A program made the translations under genes and the position numbers. Positions 51,322-60,884 of a stretch of DNA of 64,000 nucleotides are shown in pieces. Every line of letters begins with the position of its first letter. Positions within the stretch are counted from its first letter, which is position 1. The stretch lies in IMG/VR virus record IMGVR_UViG_3300013099_000018, positions 1 through 64,000 of that record; one strand, given 5' to 3'. Under the pieces are notes generated by a model that was not told the DNA's origin, did no database searches, and saw only the letters and a program-made list of their open reading frames with translations. Source of the stretch: a virus.

Positions 51322-51853
51322 AATCGTAATTACACTTGTGTAAGTACATATATGAAATTTCATGCATGAATTTTCATATACGAAATTTTGTGTATAAAGT
51401 TTCGTATATGAGATTTCATATAGGAATTTTCATATATGAAATTTTGTGTATAAAATTTCATGCACAAATTTTCATGCATAAAATTTTGTGAACAAAATTT
51501 CATGCACAAAATTTCATGCACAAAAATTCACAAGTCGAATTACATAGCCTATATTACAATTCTAAAATACCATTTACTTAATTGCTAATCAAAATTTGCA
51601 TTTTCATATTTGCAAACCTATAATCTCAAGCACGTATTTCCATGCCTTAAATTCCACAAGCGTAAGTACACAATTGTAATTAGTTTGACGAAATTCAATA
51701 GCTGTAATTTGGCGTTCCCAATTAGCTATGTTTAATTGCACTTTTGAACTTACATATTTGTAATTACTCTGTGGTACTTGCATAGCTGTAATTTCGTGCC
51801 TGAAATTGCGTACCTTCAATTTCACAAGACGTATTACACTAATGCAATTTCAG
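51322..51853. repeat. 14-bp-phased subterminal array, left arm
   Basis: 38 consecutive 14-base units with no phase slip, mirrored at 52408-52939 where the reading is easier. Units share AATT or a near variant at positions 5-8 after (A/G)TG, e.g. ATGAAATTTCATAT and ATGAAAATTTGTGC; the rest drifts. The units nearest the amidoligase are most alike. Confidence 0.85.
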
Positions 51854-52407
51854 CATGAATCAATGGCTTGTTTTAATATAATCCTAATAATAAAAAGCAA
51901 TTTATACTTGGTTTGCATACACAAGATTTATTCATCTTAAATTATACAAACGGAGCAATGCACAAAGACACAGTCGAGCCATGATGATGAGGCAAATTGA
52001 AATCCACACAGCACTATAAAAATCGAATTATAAAAAACCGCAAACAAAATGGCACAGACGGATTCGCACAAAAATATAAAAACCGAATTATAAAAAACCG
52101 CTGGCGGAAACCCACATTATATTATTACACGTGTAATAATATAATGTGGGTTTCCGCCAGCGGTTTTTTATAATTCGGTTTTTATATTTTTGTGCGAATC
52201 CGTCTGTGCCATTTTGTTTGCGGTTTTTTATAATTCGATTTTTATAGTGCTGTGTGGATTTCAATTTGCCTCATCATCATGGCTCGACTGTGTCTTTGTG
52301 CATTGCTCCGTTTGTATAATTTAAGATGAATAAATCTTGTGTATGCAAACCAAGTATAAATTGCTTTTTATTATTAGGATTATATTAAAACAAGCCATTG
52401 ATTCATG
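51854..52407. other. Gene-free centre of palindrome, putative hairpin telomere
   Basis: 554 bases, itself a perfect palindrome centred on TTATTACAC|GTGTAATAA. Each side holds two pairs of TATAAAAA..GAATTATAAAAAACCGC motifs, one GTCGAGCC box (51973-51980 side) and an AT-rich stretch. No open frame of note. If the molecule ends here in vivo, the tip loop would be within CACGTG. Confidence 0.7.
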
Positions 52408-52939
52408 CTGAAATTGCATTAGTGTAATACGTCTTGTGAAATTGAAGGTACGCAATTTCAGGCACGAAATTACAGCTATGCAAGTACCACAGAGTAATTA
52501 CAAATATGTAAGTTCAAAAGTGCAATTAAACATAGCTAATTGGGAACGCCAAATTACAGCTATTGAATTTCGTCAAACTAATTACAATTGTGTACTTACG
52601 CTTGTGGAATTTAAGGCATGGAAATACGTGCTTGAGATTATAGGTTTGCAAATATGAAAATGCAAATTTTGATTAGCAATTAAGTAAATGGTATTTTAGA
52701 ATTGTAATATAGGCTATGTAATTCGACTTGTGAATTTTTGTGCATGAAATTTTGTGCATGAAATTTTGTTCACAAAATTTTATGCATGAAAATTTGTGCA
52801 TGAAATTTTATACACAAAATTTCATATATGAAAATTCCTATATGAAATCTCATATACGAAACTTTATACACAAAATTTCGTATATGAAAATTCATGCATG
52901 AAATTTCATATATGTACTTACACAAGTGTAATTACGATT
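52408..52939. repeat. 14-bp-phased subterminal array, right arm
   Basis: Units can be read directly from 52408: CTGAAATTGCATTA, GTGTAATACGTCTT, GTGAAATTGAAGGT and so on, ending GTGTAATTACGATT at 52926-52939. All 38 are exactly 14 long. Inverted copy of 51322-51853. Confidence 0.85.
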
Positions 52940-52982
52940 AATGCCACAAAGTTTATATAACAATAACACCATAATGTTAAAC

Positions 52983-54350
52983 ATGGAGTTAGATAAGATT
53001 ATTGACAAAATAATAGAAGAATCAGGAAAAGAATCGGAAAAACAGCAAATAGCAATAAAACCAAAACTCATGTACAAAATAGGAACAGAAATCGAAACAG
53101 TAATAAGCGGTTATGACTGTGAAAGCTGTTCTTATTGTGCAATTTGCGACAATTGCCCAGTTTGTGAATATTGCCAAAATGAACAACTATATTGCGAAAG
53201 ATGTAATCCCGAAGACATAAGGGATTACGCAATAAGGCATGGATATCTTGAAGAAAATGATGATAGAGATATTTGCGAAGTTTGTCAAGAAAACTATTTG
53301 TGGCAAGAACTGGTGTGTGATTGTTGCGATAGGTGTAGTGATTGTGAATACATTTACAATAGGGATTATTGCCCATATAATGACTATTATAGCTTAGATG
53401 ACATTGATATTTCAAAGATTGAACCATACTTAGATAACTACTATTACGATGAATCTTGTGGCATGGAATTTGTTACTAAACCATTTAGCTCATTAAAAGA
53501 CTATTGGCATGCTATTAAGGCTATTGTTTCAGAAATTGGAAAAGAAAACATAAGCATTGAAGATAAATGTGGTGGACACATTAATATCTCCTGGGAAAAT
53601 GGCAATAAGTCATGGCTCGATTATGATACAATTATTGCCTCAAATATACTATTCTTTAGCGATTTGCTTAGCTATATGTTTTGTTTTCCTGATACTTACG
53701 AAAGATATGAATATAAGGAATTCCCAGATGAATATGACAACTACAAAAACCATTTCATAAACAAATACTGTTGTGTACATCTTAAGGATTATGCTGTAGA
53801 AATAAGATTCCCAGATTCACCTAAAGACGTTGATAACCATGTTTTGCTTACAGCTACGTTATTAGCAATTGCTCTAAAAACTTACGAAATTCCTTTCGAT
53901 GAACCAAACTTCAACAAAACTAAAGAAATCTATGAAAAGATAAACTATTATGGTAAAGAATTAAACAAATTAGATAAACTATATCTTAGGAATAAGTTTA
54001 AACTACTTATTAAGTTTATAAGAAAACCACTTATAAAACTTAGCAAAGAACTAGGGGTAAACTTACTAAAAGCTCTAGAATACCGATTTAAATATCCAAA
54101 ATATGAAGAATCCACAGATTCTGAATTTGACTTAAGCAAATTTGCAATTAAGCAAAATACCAAATATAGAACTAAAAGCAAAACAACACAACTACAAACT
54201 AAAATTATTTTTGTCGAAACTGATGATAAACTAAACACTATCCTAACAAAAATAGCATGGAGTAGTAACAACTTCAATGAATTCATCAGTAAGCTTGAAA
54301 GTTTAGGCATCGACAGAAAAGTTGTAAACCAGATAAAAGCTTGGGGGTGA
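52983..54350 (+). CDS. Amidoligase-like protein with Cys-rich insert (copy)
   Basis: Identical protein to 49911-51278. Promoter at 52941-52959, leaderless ATG. ExE in YKIGTEIET, Cys cluster, CGGHINIS. Confidence 0.65.
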   Translation: MELDKIIDKIIEESGKESEKQQIAIKPKLMYKIGTEIETVISGYDCESCSYCAICDNCPVCEYCQNEQLYCERCNPEDIRDYAIRHGYLEENDDRDICEVCQENYLWQELVCDCCDRCSDCEYIYNRDYCPYNDYYSLDDIDISKIEPYLDNYYYDESCGMEFVTKPFSSLKDYWHAIKAIVSEIGKENISIEDKCGGHINISWENGNKSWLDYDTIIASNILFFSDLLSYMFCFPDTYERYEYKEFPDEYDNYKNHFINKYCCVHLKDYAVEIRFPDSPKDVDNHVLLTATLLAIALKTYEIPFDEPNFNKTKEIYEKINYYGKELNKLDKLYLRNKFKLLIKFIRKPLIKLSKELGVNLLKALEYRFKYPKYEESTDSEFDLSKFAIKQNTKYRTKSKTTQLQTKIIFVETDDKLNTILTKIAWSSNNFNEFISKLESLGIDRKVVNQIKAWG

Positions 54351-54354
54351 AAAC

Positions 54355-54486
54355 ATGCCAAAGTGTCGAATTTGCGGTGAATGGTTTATAGGGGGAAGTC
54401 CAAAGCATGATGATGACATATGCCTATACTGCTACTTAAAATCATGGGCGAAAAATAAAATCGCAGAAATAAAACAAAAACAATAA
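54355..54486 (+). CDS. Small zinc-ribbon protein (copy)
   Basis: Identical to 49775-49906; MPKCRICGEWF, 5 bases after the amidoligase stop. Confidence 0.65.
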   Translation: MPKCRICGEWFIGGSPKHDDDICLYCYLKSWAKNKIAEIKQKQ

Positions 54487-54706
54487 AAATGCTCGATAAA
54501 TGTCAGCATGTGGGAATCAGACATTATGACACGGCAGTCATTATAAAAATCGCATTATAAAAACCCCAAAAAGGAAATCACGGTAGGCATGGACATTAGC
54601 AAAGGGTGAAAACAATAAAAACCAAATTATAAAAATCCGCAATAGAATGCGGAGGCGGGGGCGGAGACTAACATGGGGGCGAAATTATAAAAATCAAATT
54701 ATAAAA
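54461..54706. repeat. Paired ATTATAAAAA repeats with G-rich tracts (copy)
   Basis: Inverted copy of 49555-49800. On this strand the tracts are G-rich (GCGGGGGCGGAG, ATGGGGGCG). Confidence 0.6.
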
Positions 54707-54733
54707 ATCCCAGAATGGGGGGCGAAAGAGGCT

Positions 54734-54836
54734 CATGTCGAGCCGTTTTCATTCATCTGTCGGAATATTCTTGATATCCTTTACATCGAGCCATTTTTAT
54801 AAATATGTCGAGAGGTTTTAATTGTTATGTCGAGCT
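54734..54836 (+). repeat. Operator-like TGTCGAG repeats (copy)
   Basis: CATGTCGAGCC at 54734, ACATCGAGCC at 54783, TATGTCGAGA at 54804, TATGTCGAGC at 54826; upstream of the promoter 54838-54869. Confidence 0.5.
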
Positions 54837-54837
54837 A

Positions 54838-54869
54838 ATACCGCAAAGTTTATATAGCAATTGCGGTAT
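54838..54869 (+). promoter_or_regulatory. TATA box inside inverted repeat (copy)
   Basis: ATACCGCAA at 54838, TATA at 54849-54856, TTGCGGTAT at 54861. Drives the gene starting at 54893. Confidence 0.6.
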
Positions 54870-54892
54870 AGGATAAGATAGAGGTGGTTGAG

Positions 54893-55258
54893 ATGGCAAA
54901 GGCTAAGGTGGATAGGGTTGAATTGGAAATGGTAAAAATAGTAGAAGAGTTAGCAAAGAAATTCGGGGCAGAAGTTCATGTAGATGGTCAAACAGTCTAT
55001 ATACACAAGCCAGTACAACCAAAAATCCTTGCACACAGTGCGATAAAGGTCGCAGAAATCGGAGAGAACATCTACGAGGTGCAGGCGAGTATTGTCGTGA
55101 GAAAAGGAGATGAATCCAAAATTTCAAGCATAATTCCTGGTTCATGCATTTGTGCTTACAGTTTTGGTGAATACTACTTAACAATATTCGCAACTGGAGC
55201 ATATGGTATTGAAAAACTCAGGAACATTCTAGAGCCAATCATAAAACTTTCAATCTAA
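54893..55258 (+). CDS. Hypothetical alpha/beta protein (copy)
   Basis: Identical to 49003-49368; GAGGTGGTTGAG before ATG. Confidence 0.65.
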   Translation: MAKAKVDRVELEMVKIVEELAKKFGAEVHVDGQTVYIHKPVQPKILAHSAIKVAEIGENIYEVQASIVVRKGDESKISSIIPGSCICAYSFGEYYLTIFATGAYGIEKLRNILEPIIKLSI

Positions 55259-55396
55259 TTATTTCTTTAATTATTTCTCCTTTTTTGTAATAATTCTAAA
55301 ATTGTTTAGCTTGGTTCTATCTGCTAATCCTCTATAGTGTAATACCACAAGATTTATATAACAATTATGGCATAGTTAGGTATAGAGGTGGTTGAG

Positions 55397-55651
55397 ATGG
55401 AGGGTAGGGTTGAATTGGAAAAAACAGTATGGTATACTTATGGTAAGCTGGAAGCAGTCCTAAGTAGCCTTAGAGAGATAAAAACAGAAGTTGGACATAT
55501 AGCTGTAATCTTACACAGTATGAAATACAAAGATGAAACTGTACTAAAGACATTCACAGAGTTACTTGATAAATATGGTGAAGATATAAGGCTATTAATG
55601 TCGAGATTAGAATCTATAGTCCAGCTACTTCAGGAATATAAAAACTATTAA
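55397..55651 (+). CDS. Small coiled-coil protein (copy)
   Basis: Identical to 48610-48864; same leader type as the preceding gene. Confidence 0.65.
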   Translation: MEGRVELEKTVWYTYGKLEAVLSSLREIKTEVGHIAVILHSMKYKDETVLKTFTELLDKYGEDIRLLMSRLESIVQLLQEYKNY

Positions 55652-55780
55652 ATCCTTTTTTGTTTTTCCACCTTATTCGTTTCTAAAGAATCTCAAGCCA
55701 TTATATCTAAATCCCTATCTCATTAATACCGCAAGGTTTATATAACGTTTGTTCGACTATTTTATTGTAGAGGTGGTAGT

Positions 55781-56632
55781 ATGTGCGGTATAGGTGGAGT
55801 TTGGGGATTAGGTGATGTAAGACTGGACAAGAGAGATGCCAAGAGACTCATCGAGCTAGCAATCTATCTGCAATCGAGAGGCGATAAAGCCTTTGGCTTT
55901 TACAATGGTGAAAACGTGATAAAGTTCCCTTCCAGTGCTTCAGATGTCATCGAGATGATTGATAGGATAAGACCATTCAGTGAGCTTGTTGTAGGTAGAA
56001 ACATGTTCCTAATGCACACCAGAGAGCCAACCATTGGAGACCCATTGAAAAACAAAAACAACCATCCTTTCGAGCTTAAGGATATAGTATTTGCTCACAA
56101 TGGCATGCTTTACGAATATACATTGTTCAAGGACATAAGGAGTGGAAATTCTAAATTCGATTACGATTACGAATACATCGATACCTATGAAATACTTGGT
56201 AAAGTTGAAACGGATTTGCCTGAAACAGACTCATTCGAAATAGGAGTAGCAATTCAAGAAGAGTATAACAAATACAATGATTTCATCGAGGCTCTCGAAA
56301 GAGCCTTAAGCTACTTGATATATTTCGGGGACATGGCACTCTGGATATATTCAAAGAAAGATGACCTACTTGCTTTATTCAGATTTGAAAGACCATTGTT
56401 CTATGGTTTCAAAAACAGCAAGCTATGGTTTGCATCAGAAAGATGGATGCTCGAAGAAATCAGGGTCAAGAAAATCAAAGCTTTAAGAGACTGTGAACTC
56501 CTCGTTTATTCAAGAGACGGAGAAGAATACAATGACTTCATCGAGTTCAAGGTTAAAGGGAAATCACTAAACTGCGATTGCCATGTTGAGGAAGAATGGG
56601 ATATCTGGAGAGATTGGAGATTTTACCTCTAA
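55781..56632 (+). CDS. Class II glutamine amidotransferase (copy)
   Basis: Identical to 47629-48480; Cys2 nucleophile, HTREPT and AHNGML motifs. Promoter ATACCGCAA-TTTATATA at 55726-55744. Confidence 0.85.
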   Translation: MCGIGGVWGLGDVRLDKRDAKRLIELAIYLQSRGDKAFGFYNGENVIKFPSSASDVIEMIDRIRPFSELVVGRNMFLMHTREPTIGDPLKNKNNHPFELKDIVFAHNGMLYEYTLFKDIRSGNSKFDYDYEYIDTYEILGKVETDLPETDSFEIGVAIQEEYNKYNDFIEALERALSYLIYFGDMALWIYSKKDDLLALFRFERPLFYGFKNSKLWFASERWMLEEIRVKKIKALRDCELLVYSRDGEEYNDFIEFKVKGKSLNCDCHVEEEWDIWRDWRFYL

Positions 56633-56659
56633 TTTTTGGATTTAAGTGAGGTGATGGGT

Positions 56660-57667
56660 ATGCTCCTTTCGAGGTTGGAAGAAGCTTTAGAGGCTAAGTT
56701 TGAAAAAGAGGTTGTAATTGGTGCTGAGATGGAAATCTATCTCATCGACATCTATGAAGATAGATATGAACTACTAAATGAGAAAGACGTAATCGAGGAC
56801 ATTTACTCAGAGTTCGATGAAAGGGTTTACAAAGACTACTATGAGTACCAGCTTGAGATTAGAACTAATCCTTCTGAGGACTGGAAAGAAGTTGCTGATG
56901 AGCTAATCGAGCTAATGAAAGAGGTTTCGAGAGTTGCAAGAGAAAAAGAATGTATCATAGCTCCAGTTTCGTATATCAAAGGAGGAATGTTCTGCGGTTT
57001 CCATGTTCACGTTAGCTACAAGCCCGAAATGAGCTTTGGCAGAATGGTCGAGCATGCTTTAGCAATGTACCCATTTGTTCTCGATATTACAAGAATTACA
57101 TTGTCCGCTCCATTTAAGAGCGAAAGATACGGTGAAGTGTTAAGTCTTAGACAACTTGAAAGTCCTCACATCGGAACTCTACCGTTGCATTATGACAACT
57201 ATGAATACGAAGATTACTGGATATATGATGAAGAGGCTAACTTAAGTCATAGGTATCATGATATAATCATAAACACTAACCGTAAAGAGGGAAGGCATAG
57301 AATTAAGAGCGTTGATACCATCGAGATAAGAATGTTCGATTGCGTTGGTTACAAGAGTGCTATATATTGCATAATTGAATCAGTTTACAACATTGCTAAG
57401 TACGTCAATCCAGAGTGGTTCAATAGATATAGGCGTAATTACTCATTAATGTTAAGAATAAGAGACTTGATAAACAATTCAAGAATCATGCTCGTCAATC
57501 CTAACGATTGGATTAATCCTCTAACTCTAATAAGGTTGGATGAATTACTAACGTACCTCGATGTCGAGAATCGCATCGTTAGCCCTTGGGTATACTATGT
57601 CTACTGGGATTGCTATGACGTGGTACATCCAGAGACTCATGCCAAGTATAGGTATCCCATTGCATAA
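56660..57667 (+). CDS. Amidoligase (copy)
   Basis: Identical to 46594-47601; GAGGTGATGGGT before ATG 56660, ExE and HVHV motifs. Confidence 0.75.
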   Translation: MLLSRLEEALEAKFEKEVVIGAEMEIYLIDIYEDRYELLNEKDVIEDIYSEFDERVYKDYYEYQLEIRTNPSEDWKEVADELIELMKEVSRVAREKECIIAPVSYIKGGMFCGFHVHVSYKPEMSFGRMVEHALAMYPFVLDITRITLSAPFKSERYGEVLSLRQLESPHIGTLPLHYDNYEYEDYWIYDEEANLSHRYHDIIINTNRKEGRHRIKSVDTIEIRMFDCVGYKSAIYCIIESVYNIAKYVNPEWFNRYRRNYSLMLRIRDLINNSRIMLVNPNDWINPLTLIRLDELLTYLDVENRIVSPWVYYVYWDCYDVVHPETHAKYRYPIA

Positions 57668-57887
57668 TTTTTTTATATTTAGTATTATTAAGTGCTACCG
57701 TTATAAAATAATCCTAGGGGAAATAATTTTCATGGTGTTACTCAATTAAAATTGTGGTTTGGGATTTCTTTTTTATCTCTGATTCGGATAATTCGAAATG
57801 TTGTTGCATTCGATGAATAGTTTAATTATAGGGTTCGTTTAATTGTCGAGATTTGAGGTAAAGCTAATATAGATATTGTGGTATAGT

Positions 57888-58163
57888 TTGAATATTATTG
57901 ATGAAATACTGGATAGAGCTAAAAAATCTAAGGTGATTTATGAGATACTCAGTATCTCAAAAGAACAATATGATGAGTTGTTTAGGCAATATTCAGAGGA
58001 GTTTAAGCAAATAGTTAAGACTGGAAAGTTTGTTGAAGCTTCCGTTAAGTTACTGAGGTGGTTGGGATTCGATGAAAGTGAGATTGATTTGGATAAGTTG
58101 ATTAAGGGGGTAGTAGTGATGAAAGTATTGGTACATTATTTAAACAAAAGCAAAAAAAGCTAA
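57888..58163 (+). CDS. Hypothetical helical protein (copy)
   Basis: Identical to 46098-46373; start uncertain (TTG). Confidence 0.5.
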   Translation: MNIIDEILDRAKKSKVIYEILSISKEQYDELFRQYSEEFKQIVKTGKFVEASVKLLRWLGFDESEIDLDKLIKGVVVMKVLVHYLNKSKKS

Positions 58164-58173
58164 AACGTAATAT

Positions 58174-58431
58174 TCAATAAAAGAATTCGTCATCGTTTAC
58201 TACTTTTTTTACTTCTACGAAATCCCATATTTTGATGTCGTTCATTATTCTTTCGAACTCCTCTTTTTCCCGAGGGTTTGTAAGGTCAAATGTTTTCTCA
58301 AAGCCTAATCTTCCAGCTTTTGCTTGAACTATTGCTTTGTTGTCGAATTTCTTAACTCTGTAGAGTTTGTACCTTGATGTTGCTACTGCTTCTAAGAAAG
58401 TATCCCATTCATCTATTATGTACACTACCAT
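58174..58431 (-). CDS. Hypothetical protein (copy)
   Basis: Identical to 45830-46087. Confidence 0.6.
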   Translation of the reverse strand: MVVYIIDEWDTFLEAVATSRYKLYRVKKFDNKAIVQAKAGRLGFEKTFDLTNPREKEEFERIMNDIKIWDFVEVKKVVNDDEFFY

Positions 58432-58458
58432 ATTAAAGAATAGGTATAGTTTGCATTT

Positions 58459-58671
58459 TTAATAAACTTTATCAAGTGTAATTGAGAAAACTTTATAAGT
58501 CTGTGTCTTAGATGTCGTTTGAGATGTGCCGTGTGAGGGTGCACGGTGAACGGGGTCAAGGAGATGTAATCCCGAATCCGATGAGACCCAAGGATGAAGG
58601 ATGCGTTGATAGCATCCAGACACACCTTCTGGACATTCTCTTCCACAAATAAAGCATTTGTACTTTTTCAT
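58459..58671 (-). CDS. Doubtful small Cys protein (copy)
   Basis: Same as 45590-45802; antisense to the RNA candidate. Confidence 0.3.
   Translation of the reverse strand: MKKYKCFICGRECPEGVSGCYQRILHPWVSSDSGLHLLDPVHRAPSHGTSQTTSKTQTYKVFSITLDKVY
58520..58640 (+). ncRNA. Candidate structured RNA (copy)
   Basis: TATA CTTTATAA at 58491-58499. Stems: 58529-58533 with 58542-58546 (loop TGAGGGTG), 58553-58557 with 58585-58589, 58599-58604 with 58612-58617. About half G+C against roughly a third for the genome. Inverted copy of 45621-45741. Confidence 0.4.
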
Positions 58672-58680
58672 GATATTAAG

Positions 58681-59049
58681 TCAATCTAACTTAGTCATGT
58701 GTTCTATTGACAGAACTAACTGAGGGTCTTTTGTTCCATCTTCAAGTATATACTCGTATTCATAAGCATCCTTAAGCCATTTATACAATGCTGAGATGTA
58801 TAGTTGTTCACCTTCTCCAGTATCATACACGATTATGATTGACTTTACTCCTATATCCCTAAGAATGTTGATAATCCGTTTCGAGATTCCGAAACCTTTG
58901 AACTTTCTGAAGAAATGGTCATAGTGTCTCCTTCTCGTTACATAGACTAAGCCATTCTGAGATTTTTTGATAGTTCCAACTAACTTTTTACCAATGAAGA
59001 CTTCTACATTCTGTTTCAGAATTTTATTTCTTCTTAATTTGACCTTCAT
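58681..59049 (-). CDS. Partner of AbrB-like gene (copy)
   Basis: Identical to 45212-45580. Confidence 0.6.
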   Translation of the reverse strand: MKVKLRRNKILKQNVEVFIGKKLVGTIKKSQNGLVYVTRRRHYDHFFRKFKGFGISKRIINILRDIGVKSIIIVYDTGEGEQLYISALYKWLKDAYEYEYILEDGTKDPQLVLSIEHMTKLD

Positions 59050-59279
59050 TCTCCATCTTCCTTCTTAATTCTTATGACAATGCAATCCTTGAGCAATTCG
59101 TATAGTTCTTTAGAGTCTCTTTCAAGTGCTTCTGGTAATACTCTGTAGAACTCCAAGGTATCCCCAAGCTCTATCTTGAAATTGTCAAGTACATTCTTAG
59201 GTATTGTTACAGATAAAGAATACTGTCCCTTTTTGTTCACCTTGCTTTTACCCAACTTAATACCTAAATCCTCTTTCAT
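59046..59279 (-). CDS. AbrB/SpoVT-like DNA-binding protein (copy)
   Basis: Identical to 44982-45215. Confidence 0.75.
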   Translation of the reverse strand: MKEDLGIKLGKSKVNKKGQYSLSVTIPKNVLDNFKIELGDTLEFYRVLPEALERDSKELYELLKDCIVIRIKKEDGE

Positions 59280-59339
59280 GCTATCACCACTATCTTATTA
59301 AAAATAGAAGGAATATATAACTTTCGTGCTTAGTGCAAA

Positions 59340-59528
59340 TTAAAGAGTTAGGATTTCTATGAATTCCTCTTTAACAACTATAACATTTTTACCTCTGCAA
59401 TTGTTATACACTCTTCTTACGAGGTTTAGAGCTTGCATTATGTTATCTGCTCTAACCCTTGTAACCTTTGAAGTGTCGTCTACAATTATACAGACGTAAA
59501 CATTCTCTTTAGAGGTCATCATATCCAT
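59340..59528 (-). CDS. Small hypothetical protein (copy)
   Basis: Identical to 44733-44921; start uncertain. Confidence 0.5.
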   Translation of the reverse strand: MDMMTSKENVYVCIIVDDTSKVTRVRADNIMQALNLVRRVYNNCRGKNVIVVKEEFIEILTL

Positions 59529-59556
59529 AAAAAATTTATAAGAAATGTTAAAAAAT

Positions 59557-60405
59557 TTAATCATTTTCTGATATGAGCTTTGCAAGGGTATTACTGTTTG
59601 ACTTAAACTTAGCTTTGTTTTTATGTCTCTTAGATTTTCTTGATTTATATTCTTCCTCTGCCTTTGCTACCATTTCATCGTAGTTGTCTGGAACTACTAT
59701 TACCTTGATACCTCTTTCTTCAAGCTTATCGTATTCTTCCTTTTTAGCTTTGTAATCACTCTCTTTGATTAGTATTTCGAAATGAGTTGGTCTAAATGCC
59801 ATAAAGATTCCTGAATGCTTTTTCATTTCATAACCTACCAAGGTGTTTTTGTTTTCAATGTATAGGTCTACTGCTTTCCTGTGAGCAAGATAGACTAATG
59901 TTTTACCTAACTCAAAATCTCTTGGTATTGATGGTACTGCTTTACTCACTCCAAGTTTTTCTGCCTCTATGGCAAAATCATGCGGTGTTGGATAGAATTT
60001 CTCTCCAACCCATAGCATAAATGCCTTCTCTGGTGGATGGCATACTGGACAATGAATATCACATGAACATGGCTCTGGGTGTCTTTTTATAGCAATTCTG
60101 CAATCTTTACACAACCATATATTTACGAATTTTCTTTCTGCAAATTCATTTGCTTTCTCCATCTGTTCTCCACATTGTGGACATGCTATGACCTCATCTC
60201 CACACTCTCTCAATAGTCTTCTTGGGTTTAGTCTGACCCACCCTCTTGTAAACTTGATTCCTTCACCGCATACTGGACATGCTGTCAGTGGAAATGGTAA
60301 TCTGTGGCATGGTACTGGTATCCCTTCTCCTCTAATGTATAGTTTCCCTACATGTCTATATCCACAACCTCTTCTTGGCTCTAACCCCCTCAAATACTCA
60401 ACCAT
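59557..60405 (-). CDS. Multi-zinc-site protein (copy)
   Basis: Identical to 43856-44704. Confidence 0.7.
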   Translation of the reverse strand: MVEYLRGLEPRRGCGYRHVGKLYIRGEGIPVPCHRLPFPLTACPVCGEGIKFTRGWVRLNPRRLLRECGDEVIACPQCGEQMEKANEFAERKFVNIWLCKDCRIAIKRHPEPCSCDIHCPVCHPPEKAFMLWVGEKFYPTPHDFAIEAEKLGVSKAVPSIPRDFELGKTLVYLAHRKAVDLYIENKNTLVGYEMKKHSGIFMAFRPTHFEILIKESDYKAKKEEYDKLEERGIKVIVVPDNYDEMVAKAEEEYKSRKSKRHKNKAKFKSNSNTLAKLISEND

Positions 60406-60530
60406 ATGTAATGTTATGTGTTTTATCTATATAAGACTTATGGTTATATTATAGTAAGTAGATAAGTTGTATATTTATAACCTCTTAGATTTAGTTAAGT
60501 TTATATAACAGTTCTTACAGAAATAAGAAC

Positions 60531-60872
60531 ATGTGGAAGGTGGAAAATGCAAAAAAGGCTTTTTTAGGAGAGTTCGAAAAGCCTTTCGTGTTAAAGATGA
60601 GAAACTACGAAGCTACAATAGACTTAGCAAGCGTTAAAGTTGCAGAAGAATACATAGATTCAAGAAAGGCAAGCGAATTAGCTGAAAGGTTTGGATTAAG
60701 CCTTGTAATGCTTAAGAACGGTGATAAGACTTGGTTCATATTTTCTCCAAAAGACATTAAAAGCTTGGGTGAAATTTCAACAAAATGCGATATATCTCTG
60801 AAACAATGGATTCGTAAGAACTTTGTTAAGTTTTTGATAATGCTAAACTACGTTTGTAATTCTTATAGATAA
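60531..60872 (+). CDS. Hypothetical protein (copy)
   Basis: Identical to 43389-43730; TATA at 60498-60508, leaderless. Confidence 0.65.
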   Translation: MWKVENAKKAFLGEFEKPFVLKMRNYEATIDLASVKVAEEYIDSRKASELAERFGLSLVMLKNGDKTWFIFSPKDIKSLGEISTKCDISLKQWIRKNFVKFLIMLNYVCNSYR

Positions 60873-60884
60873 AGAGGTGATTGT

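Larger units (their letters stand above)
40261..52130 (+). repeat. Left arm of giant perfect palindrome
   Basis: Position x here is complementary to 104261 minus x. Every protein in this arm has an identical partner in 52131-64000, and spot checks of intergenic sequence at many points show no mismatch. The outer limit is set by the window edge, not by a seen end of homology. Confidence 0.95.

Noticed and set aside
51604-51825. 73-codon open frame in the subterminal region and its copy at 52436-52657
   Set aside because: It lies entirely in the 14-bp array, starts with GTG without a ribosome site and shows no protein-like pattern; the phase of 14 is the better explanation.
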